Of a DNA stretch of 64,000 bases, positions 25,346 through 37,505 are shown piece after piece. The stretch is from Podospora bellae-mahoneyi (lineage: Eukaryota > Ascomycota > Sordariomycetes > Sordariales > Podosporaceae). The notes below the pieces were generated by a model. That model was given only the letters and a program-made list of their open reading frames with translations, searched no databases and was not told where the DNA came from. The DNA is taken from NCBI RefSeq assembly GCF_035222275.1, contig NW_026946359.1, positions 5,704,001-5,768,000 on the forward strand, in the 5' to 3' direction. Made by a program: the position numbers and the translations under genes. Positions within the stretch are counted from its first letter, which is position 1; every line of letters begins with the position of its first letter.

Positions 25346-26118
25346 TTTGGCTTTTTTTTTTGTTTTTTGGATTCTGGATTCCGGGACAGCAACTCGCAGA
25401 GCAATTGTCGAATTAGAAATTCCCTCGCTCCATGCGCCGGATCGATTAACAAGAGATGATTTGCGATTATAAAAAAAAACAGAACAGATCAGGCACTCAG
25501 GGTGCCCTTTTGCTTTCTGCTGCTGCTGTTGGAGAGGGGGGGGGGGGTTAGTAAATTCGTTTTCTGTCGTTGGGCGGGTGGTTTGTCGAAGAATGGGGTG
25601 GCAATGGCTGGCTGCACAAAAAGGAGCGAGTTCGAAGATGTGCGTTGCGCTGGCTGGTCGGGTTCAGAGTCCAAGAGTCAACAGACCCCAGCGGTTGCCT
25701 AGGCAGCGGCTACCCAATTCGGACAGCCAGATGCACCATCCCCCATAAAAAACGTCAGGGGTTTAACGACCAAGGGGAGCGTGCCACGCCATTGGATGGC
25801 GGGGCTTTCAACAGGCGCCTTAGGTAACCCGGCCTATCGATAAGGCTTCGCCCTTTCTTGGCCGGGGGGTGCGGGGCGGGCACTGCGGGATCTCAACGGC
25901 ATCACCAATTGCCGGGGGCCGTGATTGGGAACAGATGGAGATGGATTGGCTTGGCTCGTGCATGAATCTTGAAGGCGTCCGCCACCACCAGTGACCAACA
26001 TCGCCTCTCACCATTTGAATGGTATTTTTGTGATCTTTTTTACATGGTGGTTTAGAGCATCGTTTTCTTCTCATAGAATCCCCTCGCATATACACTGTAC
26101 AGAAAAGATAGATAGACC
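25346..26118. promoter_or_regulatory. Shared divergent promoter of NIMA kinase and ankyrin-BTB genes
   Basis: A 773-base gap lies between two ATGs that point away from each other. It contains a run of 12 G (25536-25547) and a T-rich stretch just before the NIMA start. No other gene is seen. Joint regulation is possible but not shown by the sequence. Confidence 0.6.
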
Positions 26119-28234
26119 ATGGTGCTCCGAAAGTTCGAGCTTGAGGCTAAGCTCAAAGACGATAACCAGCTTATTCAGACTGGGGTCTTGCGAAATGAGC
26201 ACCCCTTCGACACATCGCCAGAATTCCACGATTTTTTGATGGCATGTCGCCGCGGTGATTTGAAGCGGTGTCAGGAACTGATCTCTGAGGGCGTTAACAT
26301 CAACGGCAAAGACGCTTACGATTATACCCCGCTCATCATTGTAAGTCGTCATTCTTTCTTCCTTGGTATCCCAACCCCAAACACATCATGCATTCCCTCC
26401 CATCTTACATACAACTGACTTGTAAAGGCCAGTCTCTGTGGTCATTATGAACTGGTGCAGCTGTTGTTGGAAAGCGGTGCGTCAACATCTCAGTCCACAA
26501 GCTCATAAGTCGAAATACTGACATCATTCAGGGGCCCTGGCCGACCCAGACTCGTTTGAGAGAGAAAGAGCCGTATACAACGCCTTGAACAACAAGATTC
26601 GGAATTTGCTGCTTTCATATGATTACACCAAGACAGCGGATCCGTTGCAGTACTGGTCGACCCATATCACATCTCTGCTGTCTCGTGAGATTCCACCAAC
26701 ATCAGACATTACCCTGTCAGCACCAAACGAGGACTTTCACCTGCACAAGTTCATCCTGTCAGCGAGGTCACCATATTTCAAGAGAAAGTTTGCGGAAGCG
26801 CCCGACACTACCACCTGGAAACTGTCTCACAACGTTCCTGTTGAGGCCTTCCGGATAGTCCTTCGCTATCTTTACTTGGGTGACCTCCCCCGAGATTTCG
26901 TCACCCCACGAAGCACCGTCACCGAGGAAGAGGTCTTCAAAGGCATCGACAAGCTCTGCAAGCAACTGGAAATCGACAAGCTCTGGGAAGCCGTCCTCTC
27001 CAATGACCGCCGACTAGCCCGCCAACGCCAGCAAGACGAAGTCGCCCGCGCACAAAATCAGATCTCGGCCTTCTTCCGGGACACAGTTCTAAAACACAAA
27101 ATCGAAGTAGACACTCGCAAAGCCGGCCAGGTAAAATGGCCCCAGCACAACGCCATCTTTGCCAATGTATTCCTTCAAGCCGATGAGGAGCTCCCAGAGG
27201 ATGACGCCCCAGAAGAAGAGGAAGATGAATCTCACCCCCCAACTCCAAACGGAGGCGGCATCCCCATCGGCCCAGCCGGCTCTTCCAAACCACCCACCAA
27301 AACCCCAAAGAAACCCCGGCGCTCAACCCTCTACCCAGTCCACAAACCCTTCCTGATCCGCTCCCCCTACTTCGCAACAATGTTCGCCTCCCCCTTTCTG
27401 GAGTCTCAACCCTCCTCCCACCTCCACATCATCCACATCGACTGCACCCCCCCAGTCCTAGAAGTAATCCTCTCCTACCTCTACACCGAAGTCTCCACCT
27501 GCCCCCTCGAGCACGCCCTCGAGCTCCTTTACGCCTCCGACATGCTTCTGCTCGACGCACTCAAGTCAAAGGCCGCGGTCACGATTTCAACCCTCGGATC
27601 AGGCAACACCAACGCTTTGGTCGACCGCACGCACCACCACGATGATGGATCGACAACAAAGGAAAAGGTAGAGCAGGAACCGATCAACGTTTATGATGTC
27701 ATCCACGCGGCGTGGGACTTGTCAGTTCAGCGGCTGGAGGAGTTTTGCGCGAGGTATCTGGCGAGCAGGCTTGAGGATTACATTGACGAGAAGGAGTTTC
27801 ACGACTTGATCGCGGAGAGTGCGAGTAGGCTGAAGGCGAGGCAGGAGACGGACACGATCGAGTTGTTGGATGATATCAGGTATTATCTGGGGGAGAGGTT
27901 CAGGTTGAGGTTTGAGGGGGAGGGGTTGGAGGAGATGTTGGATGATGAGCAGTTTGCGGAGGAGGAGTATCAGGGGTTGGACCTGGAGGGACCGGATGTT
28001 GGGTTGGAGGAGTTGGCGATGACGATGGGGGGAGGGGAGGATGCGGGTTATGTGGGGAATGGGGACGAGGCCGTTGTTGAGGGGGTTGATAGGGGGGATG
28101 AAGGGGAAAGGGGGGGAGTGGTTACCTTGGGGGGGGAGGTGGTGGAGGATGAGTTTGCGAGTGATGCGGTGAATTATCATATTTTGGTGGAGAAGATTGA
28201 TCGGATGTTGGAGAGTCTGAAGTTGGATGCCTGA
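26119..28234 (+). CDS. Ankyrin repeat and double BTB/POZ protein (ABTB1/BPOZ-like)
   Basis: Three exons (26119-26340, 26428-26476, 26532-28234) with introns of 87 and 55 bases give 657 residues. Residues about 35-95 hold ankyrin-type repeats (DFLMACRRGDLKRCQELI, then DYTPLII-ASLCGHYELVQLLLESGA across intron 1). A first BTB/POZ domain spans about 145-215 (FHLHKFILSARSPYFK) and a second about 350-455 (VHKPFLIRSPYFATMF), separated by an acidic and Pro-rich linker. The C-terminal part is helical, ending in a very acidic Gly-rich tail. The order ankyrin-BTB-BTB is that of animal ABTB1/BPOZ and yeast YIL001W, thought to be substrate adaptors for cullin-3 ligases. That function is taken from the family. 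The last 300 bases are strongly G-rich on the coding strand. Confidence 0.9.
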
Positions 28235-29822
28235 GGATTATATATATACGAGCAGATATTGTATGATACTGTTGTGTCCTCGTCAATATGGACTTTTTTT
28301 TTTTTTTTTTTAATGCTGTTGAAGATAGCTATGGGTGAGGAATTGTGACTGCAGGCTTGATTTAACTGGCGTAAAGCTGTACCTCACCCAACCAGTTCAG
28401 GTCGTATAATCGATCTAGACCTTATTGAGCTGTCCTCTCGGCCTACATCATTGGGCGTAAAGTCTCGGTTAAACTGACTGTGGTGTACCTCGGGGCTGAG
28501 AGATACAAGAGTACATCGACACTGGACCCAAACATTTCTCCGGGAATCAGCAGGCGAATGATTCGGTCAACTGTTGTGTAGTGGACACAAACGAGGGATT
28601 TTTATTCTTTTCAGTGTTTCCTTCTCCAGTCCGTTTCACGGGTACTGTAGGCGAAGCAGATCGAGAAGGTTCAAGCCACCGAAAGAGGCGCAGAAGAAAA
28701 GTCCGGATTCCACACCCGGAGAACCGGATAAGGCCCACGGATGCGTCAACCGGTGGATCTTTGATAGTCTTGGTTTTGGCCTGTTCCTGCCGCGAAGCCG
28801 ACTCACCAGTGTGACATCTTATCAGCTGTGATATGCCGCATGTTTGGTCGTTTCTGTTCTGTTGTACCTGTTGGTTGGTTGGTTGGGTGTCAATATTCGT
28901 TGTCCTCAAAGGGAAAACCATGTCCAAATCCCATCCAGGCACTCCTGGGTATCTCCCTGACAGGCGACACGCAACCACATGCACCGATGTGTTGGTGGTC
29001 CCGGTGAGCATCCAGAGCTGCCGCCAAGATCAACAGAAGGGGAGCTTGTGGGGGAAAGAGGTTCGGTTCCCGCCAAGTGCTCCAACTGGAACCCCGCACA
29101 TGTTCCATTTCTCAGCACCGAGACCCCCAAATCCGAGAGAACACACCATGGAAGCTTGGGATATCAGCCAGTAAGGGATGGCTTCTATCTTCAGCCGTCT
29201 GCATGCTGCACACACCTAGTAGCTGCTGCAGGTTGAAGAGGTGGGTGGGTGCCCTTCGTGCTTCCTGGGTACCCCCCTCCTCAGAGAGCAAAGAACACGA
29301 ACACCTGCCGTCTTGAGACCCAACCTCCTACCCCTCCACCGCTTCTGCCCTGATCTCCATGCCTCTCGGTGGTTACACTTGTCTTGGGCCTCACGTGTCC
29401 GCATATCTGTGGTTTTTTATTTCCTTGCTTTGAACATTTTGAAGCTCTTTTGTGAACAATCAAAGTTCCAAAGCTTAGCTTCCTGTTCACGATAAACTAG
29501 CTACATAGCTAGCGGCTTCATCCCATCTCTTCCCATTCATTTGCGGTCAAGCAGCTTGTTGTTCTTTGACCTTTTGCCTTCCCTCTTTTCCCCGCGCGTG
29601 CGCTGTCATAGCCACCCTTCAAAAGGCTGGGCCGTCTCCGCTGTCACTGTACAGCATTGTTGTTGTTGCTGCTGTTGCTGTAGCTATTGCCGAATCTATC
29701 TTATCGTCAAGGTACCTGACCGTTTGCCGTGATACAAGTGCGAGCTTGTTGAATTTCTTGAGCTTTGCCATTCTCGATCCCGAATTCCCTCGTCTCTCTC
29801 GCCAGCTCTCAGCTCCTCTAAA
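28235..29822. other. Gene-free gap with T run
   Basis: A run of 18 T (28294-28311) sits about 60 bases after the ankyrin-BTB stop codon. No gene is supported in the rest. The last few hundred bases, pyrimidine-rich, are the promoter and leader of the gene at 29823. Confidence 0.5.
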
Positions 29823-30647
29823 ATGGCAACCATGATCGACAACGACGCCATCCCCTCCTACACTCGAACAACTCTCGACGCCCTCTCCCCCGAAGACTTC
29901 GAAACAGCCTCCATTCGCTCCGCCGCTCCCTCGTACAGTAAGTCCCTCAGCCTTCCCCCCACCCCTTCCCTATTCCCCAGTACTAACTCTCCCTTCAGCT
30001 AGCGACGCTCCCAGTTATCACACCTTAAACCCCCACCCAGACCCAACACCCCCTATTCCCCCCCTCCCCCATCCTCCTCCTCCACGTCCCCTTCTTCCCT
30101 CCCCCCCTTACTCCCCCCATCAACCTCCCCCACTCCCACCCGGGGTCTCCCCCCGGTGCCCACCGGCCCAATCCCCTCCCCCTCCCTATCCCTATCCTCC
30201 TTCCGCATCCCCTCCTGGTCCCCATCCAACCCCCAAGCGCGTCACTACCACAACGTCGCCCTCCGCCGCGCCGCCTCGTCGTCGACCTCGTCGCCGAACA
30301 CCGCCTCCCAGGAGACACTGAGAAGAGTCATGCTGGAGCGCATAGAGGAGGAGGAGTCCCGCCGGAGAATCAGACCGTTGGAAGACCCGTATCTGGTTGG
30401 GGAGGCAGCCGCCACGAGGGCGAGGCAGGAGAGGTTGGCGAGGGAGAATGGGGATGATATCCTGATTAGGGAGAACAGGAGGTGGGATTGGTTTCTGAGG
30501 CAGATGAAGGAGCGGGAGGAGCGAGAGGAGAGGATAAGGCGGTTGGGGGGAGGGGGGGCAAGCGGAGAGGGGAGCGGTGGGAGGACTGGGTTTGGCATTG
30601 TTGGGAGGGGGGGGAGGTTGGCCTTTAGGGTTGGGGGGAGGTCGTGA
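29823..30647 (+). CDS. Conserved fungal protein of unknown function, reading frame interrupted in a C-rich tract
   Basis: Exon 1 (29823-29937) splices by GTAAGT...CAG to 29999 in phase 1, reading SAAPSYTSDAPSYHT and then a Pro-rich stretch. In that frame the protein would stop near 30321. The frame that carries the rest of the likely protein (VPTGPIPSPSLSLSS, HYHNVALRRAAS, LEDPYLVGEAAA, a charged helix DWFLRQMKEREEREER and a Gly-rich end at 30647) is a different one, open from about 30003. No GT-AG intron between them would restore the frame; the switch falls near the C runs at 30049-30053 and 30058-30064. One missing base, either real or a homopolymer sequencing error, would explain it. I recall similar proteins in other Sordariomycetes but know no function. 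The product looks soluble, with a disordered N-terminal half and a coiled-coil C-terminal half. Confidence 0.6.
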
Positions 30648-31451
30648 TTGATTGGCGAGGTGAAGGCGGCGGTTTCCATCATAAAAAATTGGGGGGGATA
30701 CACGGCCTCCCTTTTCATGTTGCCAAAGGATTGTGGTCTTTGGGTCTCTTGCTTCGTTTCTTTTACCGTTCATTTCGGGATGCCAATTTTGGGAAACATT
30801 TTTGGGTTGCATTGGGTCGGTATCCCTTTCTTTATTTTCGGTTCTTTTCTTCTCTCGTAAACGAGAAACATTAGAGACGGCGTTTTTTTTTTTTGGAGGC
30901 ATCCGGCATGTGCTTCGGAACGCATTTTCATCATCATCGCTGGGTTGGACGATGGAACATTTTGCTGCGTATTTCTGGAGGAAACACTTTTTCTTCTTCT
31001 TTGTTTGGGGTGTAAAAAGTTAGGTTTAGTCTGTATCCCGAGGAGGAGAGCTCTTCTAGTTAGTCTGGCTAGCCAGGAAACTCAATTTGAAAGCAATGGG
31101 TTCTACTTTGTTTGGTGTCTGCTAGTTCCCAGAGTGACGGGTGCTCGAGCCGACTCACGAACCAGACTAGGGTGACACTATTGTTTGATGATGATAACGG
31201 ACTTGCTCAAGGTCTAGTGTATTTCTTACACTCCAAAAAAGTGGCAGGGTCTAGTTCTCGTATCGAATTCTGTAACCCTGTTTGTCGTCTCCGTCATTCA
31301 TCCCATGATGCCTATATAAACAAGTAAACATCCGTCAACGCCGGGCCAAATGCTACTGATAACCGCCTCTCACCAGCCGCGTCTCGGCTTGTTATACACT
31401 GTTGTTGTACAAATTGTACCTTCGCTCGCTTCTCCGGTAAACAAATGACAC
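30648..31451. other. Convergent 3' flanks
   Basis: This gap lies between two genes that end towards each other. The first half is T- and G-rich on the + strand, as expected for a 3' untranslated region. No gene or structured RNA was recognised. Confidence 0.6.
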
Positions 31452-32149
31452 TTAGCCCTTGCTCTTGGTGTTGAGAATGAGACCGACGATGAGGCTGGAG
31501 ATGATGGTTAGCACTAGCAAAGTCAGTTGTTGAGAGGTAGAACATACCCATAAAGACCAAGAACTTCTCCGAAAATGAGAATAAGCACCATGCCGACAAA
31601 CACTCTCGACTGTTGCATGTACGATCTGACACCCTTGTCGCCAACAACGCCAATGCAGTAACCGGCGGCGAGACCTGTGAGTCCAACTGACAGCCCACAG
31701 GCAAGATGCATGAAGCCGTTGAACAGGCTGTAGTTGGCACCCCCGGCATCAGGTGGCGCAAGGTCCTGGGCGATCAGGACTGAGATGACGAGGGCGTAGA
31801 CGGCGATGATACCCGACATGACGACGGGGATCAGACACTTCATGATCAGGTCTGGCCTGAAGGTGCCCACACCCGCGATGCCAATGCCGGCCTTTGCGGT
31901 ACCATATGCTGCACCCATGCCTGTGATGACGATGTCTTGTTAGTATGTCTTCGGATTCGCTGAGGATATTTCGGTGGAGAGTTCGAGAGATGGGTTGAAC
32001 ATACTGCCAAAGATCATGGCTGCAGCGATGCCGGCCTGAAAGAGAGTCTGTCAGCAAGCTTGCGATATGCGACAGCCAACAACACCGGGAACTGGACTTA
32101 CCATTCCGAAGAAGGGCGCGAACTTGGGGGAGAGCTCCGAGTCAGCCAT
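31452..32149 (-). CDS. vma3: V-type proton ATPase 16-kDa proteolipid subunit c
   Basis: Four exons (32149-32102, 32035-32005, 31920-31548, 31494-31452) with introns of 66, 84 and 53 bases give 164 residues, the usual length for this subunit. Exon 2 has only 31 bases. Four membrane helices are visible, with the family hallmarks [34 protein letters not shown] and [11 protein letters not shown]; Glu145 in the last is the proton-carrying residue. The protein forms the rotor ring of the vacuolar proton pump in vacuole and Golgi membranes. It ends LILNTKSKG, as in Neurospora VMA-3. Intron 3 carries a TGCTAAC branch site just before its acceptor. It is transcribed away from the RhoGEF gene. Confidence 0.97.
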
Positions 32150-33441
32150 GGTGAGATGTCTCCAATTCAAGACGGATTCGGGTTGTAGATGACGGCTAGA
32201 AGCGAATGGGCGACGATAAAGGTGGACGTCGACCAGGCGTAGGGGTTTGGGAGAGCTCGACGTTGTTGTCTCTGCCTCCAGTGCACTGCACGACAAACAG
32301 CACGGCACAGCTTGGATGTTACGAAGCCGCCAAGGCCAAGCACCACCCGCAGCTTGGGGGAGCCGTTCAGTGCTAACCTGCCAAGATCAGCCTTCCCTTT
32401 GCTTCAGGTGACGGCGCACGTGATATTTCAGTTGGTTTGGAATACCTTGTTTATCGTTACACAGGGTCACAGTGCCACAGAGCTTGATTTGGGGCCACCT
32501 GCATCATCGCCAACCAGACGCGATAAGCAAAACAGTCCGGAAACTTTCGCTCCCCTGGTTGGATAAACACGCGTCGTTTCTTTTTTTTTTTTTTTTTTTT
32601 TTTTGCACCTGTGTCTGTGAGACTCACCAAAACTGGTTCAGCTGACCACATGGAATATACGGGATAATGCGAGAAATTAATCATGAGGTGCTTATCATGT
32701 TGGCCTAAGGTAAGGTAACTAACTGTAATTCGAGATTGCCTTGAAATTTAGGCCCAAGGTGGAAGAAACAGACAGGGGCGGCGGGATGCTGCGCCCACTC
32801 TCCGGCATCCACCCTTGAGGCCCTGTAAGGACCACTTTGGCCTCGCTGGGTGTGAATGCTCTCCTTTCTGTCGAGAGATTGATCGTGTCGCCATCTGATA
32901 TCGTGTCCTGCCCATTTCCATTCTCTTGAACAGTCGGTGAGGGATGCGTCCGTACATCTAATCGGCCGCTGTGCACCCCCGAGCCAGCCACTCAGAAGCT
33001 ACCGGCTCCTAGGCCCATCCGGCCAAAAATTGTCGTTAGGGGGCAACGTCCAATAACGTCAGCTCTGGCCGTCCGTGACACCGACCGGAAACAATCTCGA
33101 CGAACGGCAGCCCTTCTCCGACGACACACGTTCCTTTACCTGCCATTACCTACAATACTCCAGCGATAGCCAGCCGTTGGCAACGGATACACCGTGGTTG
33201 TCAGAAGCACACTGGGCTTTTATAGCTGGCCGAGACCATCGTTTGCCTGCCCTGTGAGGTGCGACATCTAGACCAGACCGTTCCCCGTCGAGGTAGCCGG
33301 CGAGACGTCGACACCGAGATACGAGTAAGTTTATTTCCTTCCCCACTTTTTGCTTCCATTCTCGAACAGGAGGGCATCCCGCCGCCCATCTACTAGAATA
33401 CCCAACCCAGATTCGGCTGCTGATGGGATACACACGCAGAC
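32150..33441. promoter_or_regulatory. Divergent intergenic region between V-ATPase c and RhoGEF genes
   Basis: About 1.3 kb separates two ATGs pointing apart. It holds a run of 24 T (32581-32604). A possible leader intron of the RhoGEF gene is seen from GTAAGT at 33325 to AACAG at 33369. No other coding region is supported. Confidence 0.5.
32581..32604 (+). repeat. Poly(T) run of 24
   Basis: An uninterrupted T run in the divergent promoter region, about 430 bases from the V-ATPase subunit start. Such tracts resist nucleosomes in fungi, so it may help keep the promoter open. That role is inferred. Confidence 0.9.
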
Positions 33442-36400
33442 ATGGCCGATTATCAACCGGACCGAGTGCCACAGTCGAGGCATCACCAGCAGGGACATGC
33501 CGACACCTACCAGCGAGATGCCGCCTTCTCCAACATCTTTGGCGCCGCACCGCCCCCGGGCCGTTCGCAGACTATGACCTCGTCCGTCCACCCGCCCGAA
33601 TTCATGCAACCGGGTCGCACCCAAACTATGACATCCACTTCGGGCATGTCGGACATGCAGCGACCTCCGCCTCAGCGGTCACCTCATGGCGGGGGAGGAG
33701 GAGGAGGAGGATACGGCGGGCCTATGCCGCGACAGCGGCCGAACGACCGAGGAGGGTACGACTACTACCAGGCGCAAGGTCAACCGCGCTCGGCTTCGAC
33801 CGGAAACCAGGTCCCGTCGCCCCAGTTTCTTCAGCAACAGCAACAACGGCGCCCCTTCCCTGGAAGCCCGCCGCCGCAGCAGGGGCAACAGGGCTACCCG
33901 TCTCAGCACTATAACCAGCAATATCAGCAGCAACCGCCGCCGCGCAGGCCACCTCAGGGGTCGCCGCCCCAGGACTATCACAGCCCTCAGCAAACCGCAA
34001 CCCAACGGTTCTACCAAGGTGGCAGACCCGCTCCGGCGATGAATGCCGACCCCTATCGATCTCAGTCTCTGGCGAGCTATCCGAGAGGACCCCCGATGTA
34101 TCAACCTCCTCCGCAACAATACCAGCAACCAGCCCCATCTGCCAACGCCCTTCGCAATGCTCAGTATAGTAACCAGCACTCGGCGCGGACCACCGCACAG
34201 GGTCGGGTTGTGCCCGAGAGACACTTTGAGGATCGTTCCAATACCATGACCGGTTATCCCTCCCACGATCGAGATTCTCACCAGACGATGAGTGGCCGCG
34301 TGATTCCGAATAGAAGGCCGGCGGGGCGCGACAGTAGCGGTGGTCATTCGGTGACGGCAGACTATTTGGCCAATAGCTCGCATAGCTCGCCAAATCCAGG
34401 ACATGCTATGGGGTACGGCCCCCCCGGATCTCAGACAAGGACGGTCAGTATGGCCTCCTCAGTTGGAAACGACAGCCAAAGGACAATGTCGATGGCCAGC
34501 ACCATCACACCTTCGATAGCCCCAACAGACAGAAGCGACACTACGATTGTTCAGAGGTCATCTTTAGGCAGTGAGAGACCACCGACAGCCAGAATTCGGC
34601 CACCAATTGTGTACCCGGCTCTCCTATCTCGTGTTGCCGAGTGTTTCCGGCGAAAGATTGTGGTGGGAGACAGGACCAAGAACGAACTGACATACACCAA
34701 CGCCTTCAGCGGTGCCGAGGCGGTTGATGTTTTGTCTTACATTATCAGAACCACAGATCGAAACCTGGCTTTGCTACTGGGGCGCGCACTTGACGCACAA
34801 AAATTCTTTCACGACGTCCAGTACGAACATAGGTTGCGCGACTCGACCTACGAAATGTACCAGTTCCGCGAGACGATGTCGGACGAAGCGAACGAGGAAC
34901 CGGGGGTGAACGGTGTCTTTGTACTGCTCTCCGAGTGTTACTCTCCAACTTGCACCAGAGATCAACTGTGCTATTCTATTGCATGCCCAAGACGACTGGA
35001 GCAGGTCTCTAGGCTCAAGCTGACTATGGGTCCTGGTCTCAAAAGAGAAGGAGAGGCCACGGTTGGTGACGATGATGTTGATCAAACAGACGAACAAAGA
35101 CTCTGGATCAACACCGTTCCCAAGGAGATTGCTGACAGCATCGGAGATCGTGAAAAGAAGAGACAGGAGGTTATTGCGGAAGTCTGCTACACGGAAAGAG
35201 ATTTCGTCAAGGACTTGGAGTATCTTCGTGACTTTTGGATCTTCCCACTGCGTGGAAAGATCAACGGCATGTCGCCACTTCCACCACAGAGACGAGAAAA
35301 GGTGGTCAAGACGATTTTCAGCAATATCATCGATCCGCCAAGTATCCACGCCGTCAGCTCCAAGTTTGCCAGGGCACTTACGGAGCGTCAGCAAAAGACG
35401 CCGGTTGTCAAAAACATTGGTGACGTGTTCCTGGAGTATGTGCCGCACTTCGAGCCGTTCATTCACTACGGTTCCAAGCAGCTGGAGGGCAAGCACGAGT
35501 TCGAAAATGAACGGGCCATAAACAAGGACTTTGCTCTTTTCGTGGATGAAATTGAACGGCGGAGGGAGTCGAGGAAACTGGAACTGAACGGTTACCTGAC
35601 AAAACCGACGACGAGGCTGGCCAGGTATCCGTTGCTGTTGGAGAACGTCTTGAAATACACTGAAGACGGCAACCCTGATAAGGAGGATATTCCCAAGGTG
35701 CTGACCTTGATCCGTGATTTCCTCAGCAGGGTGAATGCCGAGTCTGGAAAGGCTGAGAATCGTTTCAACTTGCGCAGACTTCACGAGAACCTCAAGTTCC
35801 GTCCCAACGAAAGGGTCGACTTGAAGCTCACACATGAGGGCCGTGAGATGGTGTACAAGACTCAGTTCAAAAAGACGCCGACGGAAACGACAGCCGATAT
35901 CACTGCTTACTTGTTTGACCATGCTATCCTTTTGGTTCGGATTAAACAGGTGGGCAAGACGGAGGACATTAAAGCGTATAGGAGGGTAAGTGATCGGGAC
36001 AGGATGTTCTTAGACACATGGCTAACATGGCTCTAGCCGATTCCGCTGGAGCTTCTTTCCATCAAGGAGATGGACGAGGTTATTCCGCAGTCTGGTTCCG
36101 TCAAGAGGACATCGTCTAGTTTACTGCCTCTTCGCGCGGCCAATGACACCAAAAAGGGCGAATGGCCCGTCACTTTCCGGCATCTAGGCAAGAACGGTTA
36201 CGAGCTGACGCTGTATGCTTCGAGCCAGTCCGGACGACAGAAGTGGCTCGAGTTCATCGATGCTGCGCAGTCCAAGCTGAGAGCCCGTGCCGACTTCTTC
36301 AACACGACTGTCATCTCCTCTGGCTTCTTCTCGCCCCAGAACAAGATCAACTGCATCACGCCTTTCGATGGCGGTCGCAAGCTTATTTACGGAACCGACA

Positions 36401-37505
36401 GCGGCATCTACATGTCGGATCGTCGCGCCAGGGACGGAAACGCAGCACCGCGCCGTGTGATAGACGTGACGGGTGTGACGCAGGTTGATGTCCTGGAGGA
36501 ATATCAGCTTCTGCTGGTTCTCTCCAACAAGTCGCTGTTGTCGTATCAGCTCGGCGCGCTGGATCCCAACGAGCCGCTCTCGTCCAAGAGGGCCAAGAAG
36601 ATTCAGAACCACTGTAACTTCTTCAAGTCGGGTATCTGTCTGGGGAGACATCTTGTCTGCTGCGTCCGAAGCAGCGCGCTGTCTACCACGATCAAGGTCT
36701 ACGAACCGAACGACGCCATGTCCCGCACCAAGAAGCAAAAAGGTCTCTCCAAAATGTTCAACGCCGGCCAGGACGAACTCAAGCCGTTCAAGGAGTTTTA
36801 CATCCCCACCGAATCGACGTCGGTCCACTTCCTCAAATCCAAACTGTGTGTCGCCTGCGCTAGAGGGTTTGAAGTTGTTTCTCTCGAAACGCTGGAAACG
36901 CAATCGCTGCTCGACCAAGCCGACACGTCACTGGATTTCGTGTCGAGAAAGGAAGGGGTCAAGCCTATTCACATTGAGCGCCTTAACGGGGAGTTTTTGC
37001 TGAATTACAGCGAGTTTTCGTTTTATGTGAACAGGAACGGGTGGAGGGCGAAGCCGGAATGGAGGCTGGACTGGGAAGGGTCACCGCAGGCGTTTGCGTT
37101 GAGCTACCCGTGGATTCTGGCGTTTGAGCCGAACTTCATCGAGCTGAGGCATTTGGAGAATCTGTCGGTGCATATCGTGCCGCATAGGAACTTGAGGATG
37201 CTGCATTGCAGCACGCATGAGGTGAGTTTCAACTCTGTTGACATTTGACATTGGACTTTACAAGTTTGTGTTGAGAGAGAATGGCTGGGAACTAACGGGT
37301 TGTACAGATCTTGTTTGCGTACGAGGATGAGCAAGGACAGGATGTGGTTGGGGCGATTGACTTTTGGAAGAGCCAGAGGGGGAGTATGTACCCTGTTGAT
37401 GGAGCGGCGCCGGCAGCGTTGCCGTCGACAGATGGGGGTGACCAAGGGGCGGTGTCGGGTACTTCGGGCCAGCAGCAGCCGCCTAGGTTGACGGTGAATA
37501 TTTAA
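33442..37505 (+). CDS. rgf1: Rho1 guanine nucleotide exchange factor (Rom2/Rgf type)
   Basis: Three exons (33442-35985, 36037-37221, 37308-37505) with phase-0 introns of 51 and 86 bases give 1308 residues. The first 240 residues are Gln/Pro-rich and disordered, with repeated RSQTMTS-type motifs (GRSQTMTSS, GRTQTMTST). A DEP-like domain follows at about 392-475 (LLSRVAECFRRKIV), then DH at about 573-770 (RQEVIAEVCYTERDFVKDL, GYLTKPTTRLARYPLLLE), PH at about 790-930 and a citron homology (CNH) domain from about 940 to 1260. This order is that of Rom1/Rom2 in yeast and Rgf1 in fission yeast and Neurospora, which load GTP on Rho1 and feed the cell-wall integrity MAP kinase route and glucan synthase at growing tips. 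The symbol is by family resemblance. All catalytic blocks look intact. Confidence 0.95.

Noticed and set aside
28440-28520. CTGAGAGATAC-like string suggesting a thiamine pyrophosphate riboswitch
   Set aside because: The other conserved stems and the ACCTGAT segment are absent, and no thiamine gene or riboswitch intron is near.
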